This document shows, in pieces, positions 39,697 through 49,149 of a DNA stretch of 64,000 nt. This DNA comes from UBA1757 sp963617485 (GTDB lineage Bacteria > Bacteroidota > Bacteroidia > Bacteroidales > UBA1402), in contig CAVEPA010000010.1 of assembly GCA_963617485.1 (NCBI GenBank), positions 1 through 64,000 of the forward strand, given 5' to 3'. The notes under the pieces were generated by a model. That model searched no databases, had not been told where the DNA came from, and saw nothing but the letters and a program-made list of their open reading frames with translations. Position numbers and translations under genes: made by a program. Each line of letters opens with the position of its first letter. Position 1 is the first letter of the stretch.

Positions 39697-42203
39697 TATT
39701 TTTTGTCATTGGAAGATCTGTGGTGATGGTGATGTTTGCGCTTGGTGCCGGTATTTTCGTCATCGTTATAACCATAACCATAACCATAACCATAACCATA
39801 ACCATAACCATAACCATAACCATAACTACCCTTGCCGTAGCCATAGTAAGCCTTGTATTTGTGACGGCTGAGACTGACATCGTTCACCACGACAGAGCAC
39901 TTCTTGAGATTCTTCTGACGCTGCAAGACGTTCAGATAACCCAGCGCTTTCTTGGTGGTGACACCAGAACGGCAAACGTACAGGCAGAGGTCGGCCACAC
40001 GGGCGATGATGGCTGTATCGGGAACCAGCGCAATAGGTGCCGTGTCGAGAATGATATAGTCGTAGCGTTCCTTCAGGCTGGCGATAAGCGTATCAAGAGC
40101 TTGACGGGTAACCAGTTCGGTGGGGTTGGGCGGAACAGTACCACCGGGCAGAATATCCAGATGGTCGTTCAGATCGGAGGTGAAAATCAAATCGTTGATA
40201 TCGATACCTTCGGGATCGTTCAGATAGTTGGACAAGCCCCTTTCCTTGGTGGGGAAATCGAAAGCCTTGTTCAGACCGGGCTTGCGGATATCAGCACCGA
40301 TTACCAGCACTTTCTTGCCCATATAAGCCAAGCTGGCCGAAAGGTTGGCAGCAATGGTAGACTTGCCTTCACCAGGTTGCGATGAGGAAATGAGGACCAC
40401 TTTTTCGCCTTTTTCAAGCATGAAGAGCAGCTGGGTACGCAAGGCGCGGAACGCCTCCTCCATCAGATTGTTGCGATTCTCGTGCACCATCACCATACCC
40501 TTGACGCGATCTTCCTTGGAAGCGTCGGGCAGTTCGGCCAGCACAGGCAAATTGGTGATTTTCTCCACATCCTCGCGGTCTTCAATCTTATATTTGAGCA
40601 GCTCGGAAACATAGATAAAGGCGATAGGCAGACAGCAACCAAATACCAAGGCCACCAGCAGAATCATCGATTTTTTTGGAGCCACCGGTGCATTGTCGGC
40701 CAAAGCTTCAGCGATGATACGCCCGTTGTTAGCCGTGGCCGAGAGCGTAATGGCATTCTCTTCGCGTTTCTGCAGCAAGAGCGTATAAAGCGCAGCCTTG
40801 ATTTCCTGCTGACGCGATATAGAAAGAAATTCCTTTTCGTTCTCGGGAGCTTGGGTGATACGCGTCTGGAAAGCGCCCGATTCCTTCTCGATAGCGCTCT
40901 TGCGGATAAGCAAGCCGTTCAGAACGGTACCCACCGAAGATTCCACCATCTGGTACATGGTTTCGATGGCAGAGTTGACCGACACCACGGCCGGGTTGCT
41001 CTCGGAAGAGGTCAGCAGCAGGCGCTTGCGTTCAATCACCAAGCTGTTGTACTGGTCGATGACAGTAGACAAGTCTTTGTCGGTAAGGCCCACGTTGGAG
41101 GGCACGATTTCGCCCACATGATTGTGGTCGGACATATAGTCGCGCAAATATTCCACCAGCGTAATCTGGGTGTTCACTTCGGTAAACATCTGCTGATAGC
41201 GCGAATTCTCTTCCAAGGCCAATTGGGCTTCCGAGCTGAGGTCAGTAAGGCCGGCACGCTGTTTGAAGTCGGCAATCTGTCTGTCGGTAGAACTCAGCTC
41301 GTCGTCGATAATAAGGATGCGTTCGTTGATAAATTTGGCCGTAGCCTCAGCCACCATGTTCTTTTCATTGTTGGCATCAACATTGTAAAGGTCTACCAGA
41401 CAATTGATAAAGTCTACGCCATAGCGTTTGTTGCTACACTTGAACGAGATATTGGCAATGGAAGTCTGCTTGGAAGAGGCAGCCACCGACAGGTTGGCAG
41501 TATGGATACGCGCAGCCGTAATGGGCGACATAATGCGCGTAAGCATCTTGTAAGGACGACCTTCAGCCTCGATGGCAGATTGGAAGAGTTCGCCCTTGGT
41601 AAGGCTGATAACCGCTCCCACTTGGGTCGTGATAACGGCAGGCAGACTATCGAAATGCAGGGCTTCCACACAAGGTTTGCCATCGAGCATATATTTTAGG
41701 TTGATGTCCACACTGGCATCTTGGTTCACCTGGGTCTTGAGCGTGGCCGAACCGATAAACTTGGCCGCATCTTCGGGCGTAGCGTACACCACCACGGGTT
41801 CGTTGCGGTACAAGGGAATGTCGTAGCCGAAAGCCCTCGGCTTGTATGAAATGACATATCGCTTGAGATTGATAATGACATTCTTGACCAGTGTGCGGCT
41901 TTGCAGTATTTCCACCTCGTTGTCGAAAGACGAGGTCATAGACAGCATACCCATGCTCTGCGCCGACATCATCAGCGGGGTGTTGGTAGCCGAGCGCTTT
42001 TCCTTTTCTTTAACCAGCACCGAAGCCGAAACATTGTATTTCGGGGTCTGGAACTGCAAATAGACAAAAGCCAATATGACACAGCAAGCGACACTGACAA
42101 CGAACCAGGGCCAATGTTCGAGGCTCTTGAAGAACCATTCTTTAATGTCGATACCCTCTTCTTGCGTCTTGTCGGGTTGTTGGTAATTGGTATTTTCAGC
42201 CAT
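39696..42203 (-). CDS. Wzc-type exopolysaccharide co-polymerase and tyrosine kinase
   Basis: An 835-residue protein. The N-terminal Wzz domain has a membrane helix near residues 33-52 and a long coiled-coil periplasmic part to about 515, ending with a second helix (MILLVALVFGCCLPIAFIYV). The cytoplasmic BY-kinase has Walker A SSSQPGEGKST, Walker A' VLVIGADIRKPG and Walker B YIILDTAPIALVPD. The tail after about residue 785 is a tyrosine cluster (KAYYGYGKGS, then Tyr alternating with Gly ten times), followed by acidic residues, KRK, five His and a basic end. It controls chain length and export with Wza. It is encoded 26 bases downstream of wza. Confidence 0.95.
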   Translation of the reverse strand: MAENTNYQQPDKTQEEGIDIKEWFFKSLEHWPWFVVSVACCVILAFVYLQFQTPKYNVSASVLVKEKEKRSATNTPLMMSAQSMGMLSMTSSFDNEVEILQSRTLVKNVIINLKRYVISYKPRAFGYDIPLYRNEPVVVYATPEDAAKFIGSATLKTQVNQDASVDINLKYMLDGKPCVEALHFDSLPAVITTQVGAVISLTKGELFQSAIEAEGRPYKMLTRIMSPITAARIHTANLSVAASSKQTSIANISFKCSNKRYGVDFINCLVDLYNVDANNEKNMVAEATAKFINERILIIDDELSSTDRQIADFKQRAGLTDLSSEAQLALEENSRYQQMFTEVNTQITLVEYLRDYMSDHNHVGEIVPSNVGLTDKDLSTVIDQYNSLVIERKRLLLTSSESNPAVVSVNSAIETMYQMVESSVGTVLNGLLIRKSAIEKESGAFQTRITQAPENEKEFLSISRQQEIKAALYTLLLQKREENAITLSATANNGRIIAEALADNAPVAPKKSMILLVALVFGCCLPIAFIYVSELLKYKIEDREDVEKITNLPVLAELPDASKEDRVKGMVMVHENRNNLMEEAFRALRTQLLFMLEKGEKVVLISSSQPGEGKSTIAANLSASLAYMGKKVLVIGADIRKPGLNKAFDFPTKERGLSNYLNDPEGIDINDLIFTSDLNDHLDILPGGTVPPNPTELVTRQALDTLIASLKERYDYIILDTAPIALVPDTAIIARVADLCLYVCRSGVTTKKALGYLNVLQRQKNLKKCSVVVNDVSLSRHKYKAYYGYGKGSYGYGYGYGYGYGYGYGYGYNDDENTGTKRKHHHHHRSSNDKK
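39768..39826 (-). repeat. Hexanucleotide tandem repeat in the Wzc tyrosine tail
   Basis: ATAACC on the plus strand is repeated nine full times (39768-39821) plus five bases. On the coding strand it reads GGTTAT, coding Gly-Tyr, and gives Y(GY)9. The copies are identical at DNA level, so unit gain or loss by slippage would keep the frame and change the number of tyrosines. Confidence 0.97.
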
Positions 42204-42229
42204 AGTGTTCGATAAATGAGATGTAAAGA

Positions 42230-43018
42230 CTACAATAGAATATTAACCAGCAGAGAGGCAACGGAAACCAAAATAGACCCGGCCGAGAACCACAACGAAG
42301 TGGCACTGCCGATATCGGAGTTATGTGCCTTCACCTTGTTGGGGGCGACATAAATTACATCGTTCTGCTGCAGATAGTAATACTCGGAGTTGATGATGTT
42401 GGCATCGTTGAGGTTGAGAGAAACCACCATTGTCTCGCCCTGGGCATTTTCGCGGATAAGTTTCACGTCTTCGCGCACGCCCCAAACCGTCATGTCGCCG
42501 GCCATAGCAAGAGCCTCAAAGATATTCACCTTTTCGTTGCTGACATTGAACGTACCGGCCCGCGTCACTTCACCCAAGACCGAAATCTTGTAGTTGGCCA
42601 TACGCACGTTCACAATAGGCGTTTCCTTAAGATAAGGCTTGAGACGTTCTGAAATCATGTCTTCGGCTTCGCTCTTGGTAAGGCCGCCCACAACCAAAGT
42701 ACCCAATATAGGGAAATCAATCTTGCCTTCGTTGGTCACCAGATACTGCATCAGGGCAGGCTGGCTATAGGTACTGTTGCTCATGGCCACATTCACCGAA
42801 GTCTGCATGGTAAGGTTGAAGGGAGCGGCCACTTCGGGGTCGGAACAGTTCACCGTAATGCTCAGCAGGTCTTTGGGCATAATGCGGGCATCGTAAAGGT
42901 CGCGTTTCTGCAAGGTTACCTCGTCTACATTCTGCAGATAAGGCACGTTTTTATAAGATGTGCATGAAGCCGTCACCAGCAGTACAAGGGCCAAGAGGAT
43001 GGTTTTCAATGTTTTCAT
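42230..43018 (-). CDS. Polysaccharide export protein (Wza family)
   Basis: About 262 residues from ATG 43018; the frame also opens at a TTG upstream. The lipoprotein signal ends LLVTASC. The Poly_export domain (MPKDLLSITVNCSDPE, NEGKIDFPILGTLVVGG) is followed by an SLBB domain (ISVLGEVTRAGTF) and a C-terminal hydrophobic segment (SLWFSAGSILVSVASLLVNILL), which would form or anchor the outer-membrane channel. It partners the Wzc protein encoded next. It is preceded by a HAD gene 18 bases away. Confidence 0.94.
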   Translation of the reverse strand: MKTLKTILLALVLLVTASCTSYKNVPYLQNVDEVTLQKRDLYDARIMPKDLLSITVNCSDPEVAAPFNLTMQTSVNVAMSNSTYSQPALMQYLVTNEGKIDFPILGTLVVGGLTKSEAEDMISERLKPYLKETPIVNVRMANYKISVLGEVTRAGTFNVSNEKVNIFEALAMAGDMTVWGVREDVKLIRENAQGETMVVSLNLNDANIINSEYYYLQQNDVIYVAPNKVKAHNSDIGSATSLWFSAGSILVSVASLLVNILL

Positions 43019-43036
43019 ATGGTTCTTCTGCAATTA

Positions 43037-43468
43037 TTATCTGTTTTTGAAACGGGAAAAGAGACCCTTTTTGACGGGTGCGGCAGGAGTAGCGTCCACA
43101 TCGGCATAATACCGTTCCGCCGTCAGGCCTTTGCTTATCATCGTGTAGATGACCCCCCAATCGGGCAGGCCGCCCAGGTTGCGGTCATCGATAAAGATAT
43201 CGGCCTTGAGCTTGCGCGAGAAATGGTTGTTGTTGGCCACGTCTTCTTCGGGATAGTCCCGGTTGATGGCATAAAACTCCAGTCCGCGCTCCCTGCACCA
43301 TTGCACGGCTTCATCGAGCAGTTTACCCTCGCGCACCGTCCACAACACCAATTTATGTTTCTCGGCCACCAGTTGTTTTAGCGTAGCCACGGCAAAAGGG
43401 CGTTCCACCCCGATAGAGGGATAGGAATTCTCCACTATGGTTCCGTCAAAATCTACCGCTATCTTCAT
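43037..43468 (-). CDS. HAD-superfamily hydrolase (BT0820-like)
   Basis: A 143-residue small phosphatase-like protein. MKIAVDFDGTIVENSYPSIG contains the first HAD motif DxDGT. KLVLWTVREGKLLDEAVQWC carries the second (Thr), and KADIFIDDRNLGG the acidic third. The C-terminal 20 residues are basic and Pro/Ala-rich. Such short HAD proteins lie beside polysaccharide export genes in Bacteroidales. The substrate is unknown; a sugar phosphate is possible. It is first in the operon HAD-wza-wzc-NT/GHMP-yhhQ. Confidence 0.85.
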   Translation of the reverse strand: MKIAVDFDGTIVENSYPSIGVERPFAVATLKQLVAEKHKLVLWTVREGKLLDEAVQWCRERGLEFYAINRDYPEEDVANNNHFSRKLKADIFIDDRNLGGLPDWGVIYTMISKGLTAERYYADVDATPAAPVKKGLFSRFKNR

Positions 43469-43501
43469 ACAGACAGTTTTCCTTATAGCTTAAAAATCCT
43501 G

Positions 43502-43509
43502 CAAAGGTA
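43502..43509 (-). promoter_or_regulatory. Promoter -7 element of the wza/wzc operon
   Basis: The minus strand reads TACCTTTG. Transcription would start near 43498, 30 bases before the HAD ATG at 43468. No clear -33 element. Confidence 0.65.
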
Positions 43510-43577
43510 AATATATTATTGGATTTTCACACACTTTTAACAAGTGTTTCTACTAATTATAGCGGCGATTATTGTTG

Positions 43578-44963
43578 CTATTTCTGGGGCAGAGTGTTGT
43601 AGCCATAGCGATTACGGAAAGCAAAGAGCAGGCTGGCAGACAAGAGCGAGGCGATAAATTCGGCCACCACCACCGACCACCAAATGCCCTCCAGGCCGAA
43701 GATCATGGGTATCAGTATCACGCAGCCGCACTCGAAGAGCAACGTGCGGCACAGCGCGATAAGCGCCGACACCGGACCGTTGTTGAGCGAGGTAAAAAAC
43801 GACGATGCATAGATATTCAGACCGGTAAAGAAAAAGTGCAGCGAATAGATGCGGAAGCCGTGAACGGTAAGCTGCCAAAGTTCGTGGTCGTAGCTGACAA
43901 AGATTCCGGCCAGCACCGGTGCGAAGATATTGGCCGTCAGTGGCATTAGGATACCGAAGGCGGCCATTACCGTCAAGCTTTTGCGCAACAGCGACGAGAG
44001 CTCAGCCTTGTCACCGGCACCGTAGTGAAAACTCACCACTGGCGCAACCCCCACGCTGTAACCCAGCAGTACCGAAATGAAAATCCAAGTCATGTACATG
44101 ATGATGCCGTAGGCCGCCACACCATTTTCGCCAATGGTGGCCATCAGTTGATACATGTACAGCATGCTTACGATTTGCATGGAGATGTTCATGACAAACT
44201 CCGAGAGACCGTTGCTGGTTACATGTAACAGTGCTCGGGCATAGAAACCCAGCCGGCGACCGAAATGCCGCACCGACACCAGAAAGAGCGGCCGTGCATC
44301 GTTTTTCGGTTTGAAGATGAAATAGCCCAAGGGAATGAAACCGCCCACCATATAGCTGGCGGCCGTGGCCCAGGCAGCACCTGCCAAACCCCAATCGAGC
44401 ACGGCGATAAACAGCACATCGAGCACCACGTTGGTAATGCCGGCGGCCACTACCAGCCACATACCGAATTTGGGACACTCGGCCGTCACCAGAAACGACT
44501 GGAAATACACCTGCAGCACATAGGGCGTTAGGGTGACGAGCAGTATCTGCGCATATTCCTTGCACAGCGGTATCATCTGCCCCTCGGCACCCAAGAGCTT
44601 GGCAATATCTTCCAAAAATATCAGTCCCAGCCCGCCCAGCAGCACCGACAAGGTAATAAGGGCAAAAGTGAGAAAACTGAAAATCTCGTTAGCCTTGTCT
44701 TTTTTACCCTCGCCCAAGACTTTGGCAACCAACGCGCTGCCACCCGTTCCGAACATAAAGCCGAAAGCACTAAGCAAGGCCACGAAGGGATAAATCAGGT
44801 TGAGGGCGGCAAAGGCTGTTTTGCCCACGAAATTCGATACCATCACACCGTCCACCACACCATAAAGCGCGGAGACAACCATCATGATGACAGACGGCCA
44901 GGTAAAGCGCCCCAGTTTGGAGAAGCTAAAGTGGTCGGAAAGTTGGATATGCGCCGAAGCCAT
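43578..44963 (-). CDS. MATE family multidrug efflux transporter
   Basis: About 461 residues from ATG 44963, chosen because it follows the MFS stop by one base; the frame extends further into that gene. Twelve predicted membrane segments form two MATE halves: MMVVSALYGVVDGVMVSNFV with AFGFMFGTGGSALVAKVLGEG in the first, and YSVGVAPVVSFHYGAGDKAE in the second. It exports drugs or other cations with sodium or proton. It is translationally linked to the MFS gene upstream. Confidence 0.93.
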   Translation of the reverse strand: MASAHIQLSDHFSFSKLGRFTWPSVIMMVVSALYGVVDGVMVSNFVGKTAFAALNLIYPFVALLSAFGFMFGTGGSALVAKVLGEGKKDKANEIFSFLTFALITLSVLLGGLGLIFLEDIAKLLGAEGQMIPLCKEYAQILLVTLTPYVLQVYFQSFLVTAECPKFGMWLVVAAGITNVVLDVLFIAVLDWGLAGAAWATAASYMVGGFIPLGYFIFKPKNDARPLFLVSVRHFGRRLGFYARALLHVTSNGLSEFVMNISMQIVSMLYMYQLMATIGENGVAAYGIIMYMTWIFISVLLGYSVGVAPVVSFHYGAGDKAELSSLLRKSLTVMAAFGILMPLTANIFAPVLAGIFVSYDHELWQLTVHGFRIYSLHFFFTGLNIYASSFFTSLNNGPVSALIALCRTLLFECGCVILIPMIFGLEGIWWSVVVAEFIASLLSASLLFAFRNRYGYNTLPQK

Positions 44964-44964
44964 T

Positions 44965-46326
44965 TTACTTGGCCAGTTCTTCGAGATGATAGTTTTTCTT
45001 CTTGTCCTCACGCTTGAGCATCAAGGCCAGGCAAAGGGCCACTACGCCGAAGCAGGCAAAAATGAGCATCACAGGCGTATAGTTGTAACGCGTCACGGCG
45101 GCACCAGCCTCGCTCACAATGCAGAAGCGGTTCAGCACCCAACCGATAAGCAAAGGCACAAAGCCCAAACCGATATTCTGTATCCAGAAGATAAGCGCAT
45201 AGGCCGAACCCAGTTGCTTGTGGGGAATAATCTTGGGCACACTGGGCCACATAGCGCTGGGTACCAGCGAGAAAGCCACACCCAGCAATATCATGATAAA
45301 GAAGGCGAAGCCCGGATGGTTGAGCAACGGCATGGCAAAGAGCAGGTGTACCAAAATGAGCAGCACCGAACCGATAACCATAATGGTGGCACCTTTACCC
45401 TTCTTGTCGTAGATACCGCCGAAGAGCGGGGTCATAATAAGGTTACCCAAGGGAACGGCAGCCACCAGCCAACCGGCCCAGTCGATGCTCATGCCGTATT
45501 TGTTCTCCATCAGGGAAGTGGCGTATTTCAAGAAGGGGAACACGGCCGAATAGAACATCAGGCAAAGCAAAGCGATAAGCCAAAAGCCCTTGTTGCAGAG
45601 TATCAGCTTGAGGTCGGAAACGCGGAAAACATCTTCGCTCGAAGCGGGATGCTCGGCCTGGGTCTGCGCATCGAGTTTGCGGTCCATCACACAGAACACC
45701 AAGAAGAAAAGCAGCCCGATGCACAACATGATAAGCGCCACGAACAGCGGTGTGGACATAGAGAAATGCTTCACCAGAATGGGACTCACAATCATGGCCA
45801 AAGCCGTACCCAGACGGGCCACAGCCACTTGCGTTCCCATAGCCAAGGCCATTTCCTTGCCGGCGAACCATTTGGCGATAACCTTGGTTACCGTAATACC
45901 GCAGGTTTCCGTTCCCACGGCAAAGATAGCGTAACCCAGGCTGGCCGTCATCACTTGGGTACGAATGCCCAGGATGTAACCGGCCTCGGGCAGCGGCGAA
46001 ATGAATTCGACAGCGTAATATTTGATGGAGCAGCCTATCACCATCAGCAGGCAGGCCATAGTTCCCGTAAAGCGCACTCCCATCTTGTCGAGTATCATGC
46101 CTCCGAAGATTAGCATGAACAAGAAGACGTTGAACCAGCAGTAGGCCCAGTTGAAAATACCGAATTCCTGCGATGTCCAAGACATTTCCTCTTCGAGCAT
46201 GGTCATCAGCGGCGACATGGCATCGGTAAGGAAGTAGCCGCACATCATGGTGAGCGAAATCACCGTCAACACACCCCAACGCACTGCGGGGCTATCGTTC
46301 AGTTTCGCTTTAAGCAATTCTGTCAT
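44965..46326 (-). CDS. MFS transporter (OFA/MFSD1-like)
   Basis: A 453-residue protein with twelve predicted membrane segments. The loop after segment 2 reads GGMILDKMGVRFTG and the second-half equivalent FGGIYDKKGKGATIM, both MFS motif A variants. GYAIFAVGTETCGITVTKVIAKWFAGKEMALAMG is like the oxalate/formate and MFSD1-type group (quoted in parts). A dipeptide or organic acid could be carried. It lies 27 bases after the acyl-CoA ligase gene on the same strand. Confidence 0.88.
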   Translation of the reverse strand: MTELLKAKLNDSPAVRWGVLTVISLTMMCGYFLTDAMSPLMTMLEEEMSWTSQEFGIFNWAYCWFNVFLFMLIFGGMILDKMGVRFTGTMACLLMVIGCSIKYYAVEFISPLPEAGYILGIRTQVMTASLGYAIFAVGTETCGITVTKVIAKWFAGKEMALAMGTQVAVARLGTALAMIVSPILVKHFSMSTPLFVALIMLCIGLLFFLVFCVMDRKLDAQTQAEHPASSEDVFRVSDLKLILCNKGFWLIALLCLMFYSAVFPFLKYATSLMENKYGMSIDWAGWLVAAVPLGNLIMTPLFGGIYDKKGKGATIMVIGSVLLILVHLLFAMPLLNHPGFAFFIMILLGVAFSLVPSAMWPSVPKIIPHKQLGSAYALIFWIQNIGLGFVPLLIGWVLNRFCIVSEAGAAVTRYNYTPVMLIFACFGVVALCLALMLKREDKKKNYHLEELAK

Positions 46327-46353
46327 AATGTTTTATCCTATAATTATTTCGGA

Positions 46354-48264
46354 TTATTTCAGAGATTCTTTGTTCAAAGCCTCCAGTTCGTCTTTCTTTT
46401 CGCCATCGTAGGCCAAATCGATAAAGTTCCGGTAAGCCTTTTCAACCTTGCCGCGCACCACCTTCATGGTGGAGTTCATCATACCGTTCTGCTCGGTGAA
46501 GGGTTCGGGCAGAACGCAGAGTACCGACGGAATCCAGCGTTCGGGGAAAATGCCGGCGAAACGGCCGCCCTTGCGGTATTCGGCCACTTCTTGATGAATC
46601 TTTTCCAGCATCAGGCTCTTGGCCTCGTCGCTACTCGGGTCGATATCGGGACGCTGTTCCTTGGCATAAGCCTTGAGGGCATCCACATTGGGCACCACCA
46701 GACCGATGGTATAGGCATCCTGATTGTTGTGCAGCAGAATATCGTTGATATACTTGGAGTTTTCGGCCACATTCTCTTCGATACCTTCGGGGGAATATTT
46801 CTCGCCGTCGGCAGCAATAAGCAAGGACTTGAAACGGCCAACCACATACAGCATTTCACTGTCGCGCATATAACCCATATCGCCCGTATGCAGCCAGCCG
46901 TCGCGGATGGTGTCGGCCGTAGCTTCGGGATTCTTCCAATAACCGGCCATCACGTTTTCGCCGTAGATGACGATTTCGCCCTTCTGACCGTAAGGCAGTT
47001 CGTGGCCCTCTTCGTCCATTATCTTGATTTCCATAGGCTTCACCACCTTACCCGACGAGCCGAGAATATGCTTGGCCTCGGCATTGGCCGAGATGATAGG
47101 CGTGGCTTCCGACAGTCCGTAGCCTTGATACATAGGCATGCCGATAGCGTAGAAATAGCGTTGCAGATCGATGTCAAGCAGGGCACCGCCGCCTACGAAG
47201 AAGTGTAGTTCGCCGCCCATACCCTGACGCAGTTTGCTGAAGATGAGTTTGTCGATAAGGCAGATGAAGGGTTTCTTCCACAACTGGCAGAAACCACCCT
47301 TGTTATAGCCTTCCTTGTTATAAGAGATGGCCAGTTTCAGACCCCATTCATAGAGCGAGTAGGCAAACTTGCCGCTGGCCTTGACCCCGCTTTCGAGCTT
47401 GGCCTTGAAATTCTTGGCCAACGAAGGCACACTCAACATCACATTGGGCTTGAACTCGCTGATGGCAATAGGGATATTGCGCAGCGTAGCGGCACCGGTC
47501 TTGCCCGAAGGCACCGTTCCGATGCAACCGCCGTAAGACATCATCACATAGATACCGGCCACATGGGCAAAACAATGGTCCATAGGCAGAATAATGAGCA
47601 TACGGTCGCCCTTGTCCACACCGATAACCGAGCGGGCTTGTTCCACGTTGGCCGTGTAGTTGCGGTGCGTCAGCATCACGCCCTTGGGGTCGGAAGTGGT
47701 GCCGGAGGTATAGCAGATGGTGGCCAAATCGTCGGGCTGCACACTGGCGCTGCGGGCATCCAGCTCAGCCTGATGTTCTTTGCGATATTCATCACCAAGT
47801 GCCAGCAAGTCGCTGAAATTCACCTCGTTGGCTTGCTTGTCCTGAATATCGTCCAAGAGTATTATCTTATGTACCAGCGGCAGTTCGGCAATAACCTTGC
47901 GCACTTTGGGAAGCTGCAAGGCCGTGGTAATGATGAACTTGGAGTCTGAATGCTTGATGCGGAACAACAAATCGCGGCTCTCCGACAGTTTGATGGACAG
48001 CGGCACGCTGATACCGCCGGCATACATCAGACCGAATTCTCCAATTATCCACAAGTTACGGCCTTCGGCCAAATAAGAGATTTTGTCGTCTTTTTCAACT
48101 CCCAAAGCCATCAGACCACCTGCGATGCGCTGGGCCATTTCCTTGACCTGGCCAAAGGTGGTTGCTTTCCATTCATTGCCGACCTTTTCGTAGAGATAAG
48201 GGTCGTTTTCGTACAAACCAACGTAGTGGTTGATAAAATCGATAATACTTGGCCTTTCTTTCAT
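46354..48264 (-). CDS. Long-chain fatty acid--CoA ligase (AMP-binding)
   Basis: A 636-residue ANL-family enzyme. The ATP-binding loop TICYTSGTTSDPKGVMLTH is complete, as are YGLSEATPIIS, DGWLHTGDMGYM and the C-terminal-domain hinge VVGRFKSLLIAADGEKYSPE. This ligase/AMP-binding form with a long C-terminus is the Bacteroidetes long-chain acyl-CoA synthetase. It activates fatty acids at the membrane for reuse in lipids. It follows the acyl-ACP thioesterase gene across a 145-base gap with duplicated promoters. Confidence 0.94.
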   Translation of the reverse strand: MKERPSIIDFINHYVGLYENDPYLYEKVGNEWKATTFGQVKEMAQRIAGGLMALGVEKDDKISYLAEGRNLWIIGEFGLMYAGGISVPLSIKLSESRDLLFRIKHSDSKFIITTALQLPKVRKVIAELPLVHKIILLDDIQDKQANEVNFSDLLALGDEYRKEHQAELDARSASVQPDDLATICYTSGTTSDPKGVMLTHRNYTANVEQARSVIGVDKGDRMLIILPMDHCFAHVAGIYVMMSYGGCIGTVPSGKTGAATLRNIPIAISEFKPNVMLSVPSLAKNFKAKLESGVKASGKFAYSLYEWGLKLAISYNKEGYNKGGFCQLWKKPFICLIDKLIFSKLRQGMGGELHFFVGGGALLDIDLQRYFYAIGMPMYQGYGLSEATPIISANAEAKHILGSSGKVVKPMEIKIMDEEGHELPYGQKGEIVIYGENVMAGYWKNPEATADTIRDGWLHTGDMGYMRDSEMLYVVGRFKSLLIAADGEKYSPEGIEENVAENSKYINDILLHNNQDAYTIGLVVPNVDALKAYAKEQRPDIDPSSDEAKSLMLEKIHQEVAEYRKGGRFAGIFPERWIPSVLCVLPEPFTEQNGMMNSTMKVVRGKVEKAYRNFIDLAYDGEKKDELEALNKESLK

Positions 48265-48308
48265 AAAATATAATTTGAAGCTGTTTTAAAAATCCTTTGA
48301 ATTTGGTT

Positions 48309-48400
48309 TGCAAAGGTAATGCAAATCGAATGCAGAACATCAAGCTCGCTTGAAAGTTCTGCTGAGATGCAGCTTAGCTTCTGCAAAGGTAATGCAAATC
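48309..48400 (-). promoter_or_regulatory. Duplicated promoter repeats around a hairpin
   Basis: The same 19-base sequence (TGCAAAGGTAATGCAAATC on the plus strand) occurs at 48309-48327 and 48382-48400. On the minus strand each contains TTACCTTTGC, a -7 element pointing to the acyl-CoA ligase gene. Between them, GCAGAAC (48332-48338) pairs with GTTCTGC (48356-48362), with an inner CAAGC/GCTTG stem. A transcript from the upstream copy would carry the hairpin and the second copy. Confidence 0.7.
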
Positions 48401-48409
48401 CGTTAATTC

Positions 48410-49147
48410 TCAGTCAAATTCGATGGCGGTGACGAAAGCGCAGCTGCCATCGGGCTTGCAACCCTCTACCATCCAGTGGTTGGCGGCCAGACGGTAACGG
48501 TAAAGGGCTATCATCTCGTTAGGTCTGGTCTCGTGGTTGAAATTAATCTTGACATCCTTCACCAGACGCTTCATCGTCACCTCTTCGGGAATGGCGTTCA
48601 TCGTCCAAAGCAGATATTTGGTGTTGTTGGTGTGCACATTCTTGTCCAAGTCGGAAAAGGCAATGCGGTGGGTGTAGGCATATTCACGTTCAACACCCTT
48701 GGGCGGACGCACGCGCTCGCAGGTCTTTTCTATGGCAAAATCGTCGCAGATGCCCCGGTCGCAGGGAATGGGCGAATGCAGCACCAGTTCGCGCGTGTCC
48801 ACATTGAGCATCACCCACGACGAGGTGGCTTCTATCAGGCGTTCGCCCTGCGGGCTTTCTACCAGAAAATCGCGGATGTGCTGGGCCATCTGCAAACCAC
48901 GGTACCAAGTGCTGACGATGATTTCATCGCGCCAATAAACGGGTTTGAGAAAGCGGAAATGCATGCGCGTCAGCACCCAGGCGGTGCGGAAAGCGATAAG
49001 TTCGTCGTGGCCCACGCCATGCAGATGCGAGTGGGGTTCGCAAGTATCTTGGGCCAGTTCCATAAAACAGGCCGGCGACAACATGCTGCGGAAATCGGTC
49101 TGATAACAAGGCACCGACAGCCGATGCGAATATTTGATGATATCCAT
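48410..49147 (-). CDS. Acyl-ACP thioesterase (FatA/FatB family)
   Basis: A 245-residue double-hotdog protein. The first half (YQTDFRSMLSPACFMELAQD) and the second with the catalytic DKNVHTNNTKYLLWTMNAIP (Asp, Asn, His) match the plant-type acyl-ACP thioesterases common in gut bacteria. It frees fatty acids from acyl carrier protein. It starts two bases after the radical SAM gene, so both are on one transcript. Its fatty acids could be activated by the ligase encoded just downstream. Confidence 0.92.
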   Translation of the reverse strand: MDIIKYSHRLSVPCYQTDFRSMLSPACFMELAQDTCEPHSHLHGVGHDELIAFRTAWVLTRMHFRFLKPVYWRDEIIVSTWYRGLQMAQHIRDFLVESPQGERLIEATSSWVMLNVDTRELVLHSPIPCDRGICDDFAIEKTCERVRPPKGVEREYAYTHRIAFSDLDKNVHTNNTKYLLWTMNAIPEEVTMKRLVKDVKINFNHETRPNEMIALYRYRLAANHWMVEGCKPDGSCAFVTAIEFD

Positions 49148-49149
49148 GT

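Noticed and set aside
39768..39826. Telomere-like (ATAACC)n tract as a chromosome end or recombination site
   Set aside because: It lies inside the wzc gene, codes Gly-Tyr in frame and is explained as a coding tandem repeat.
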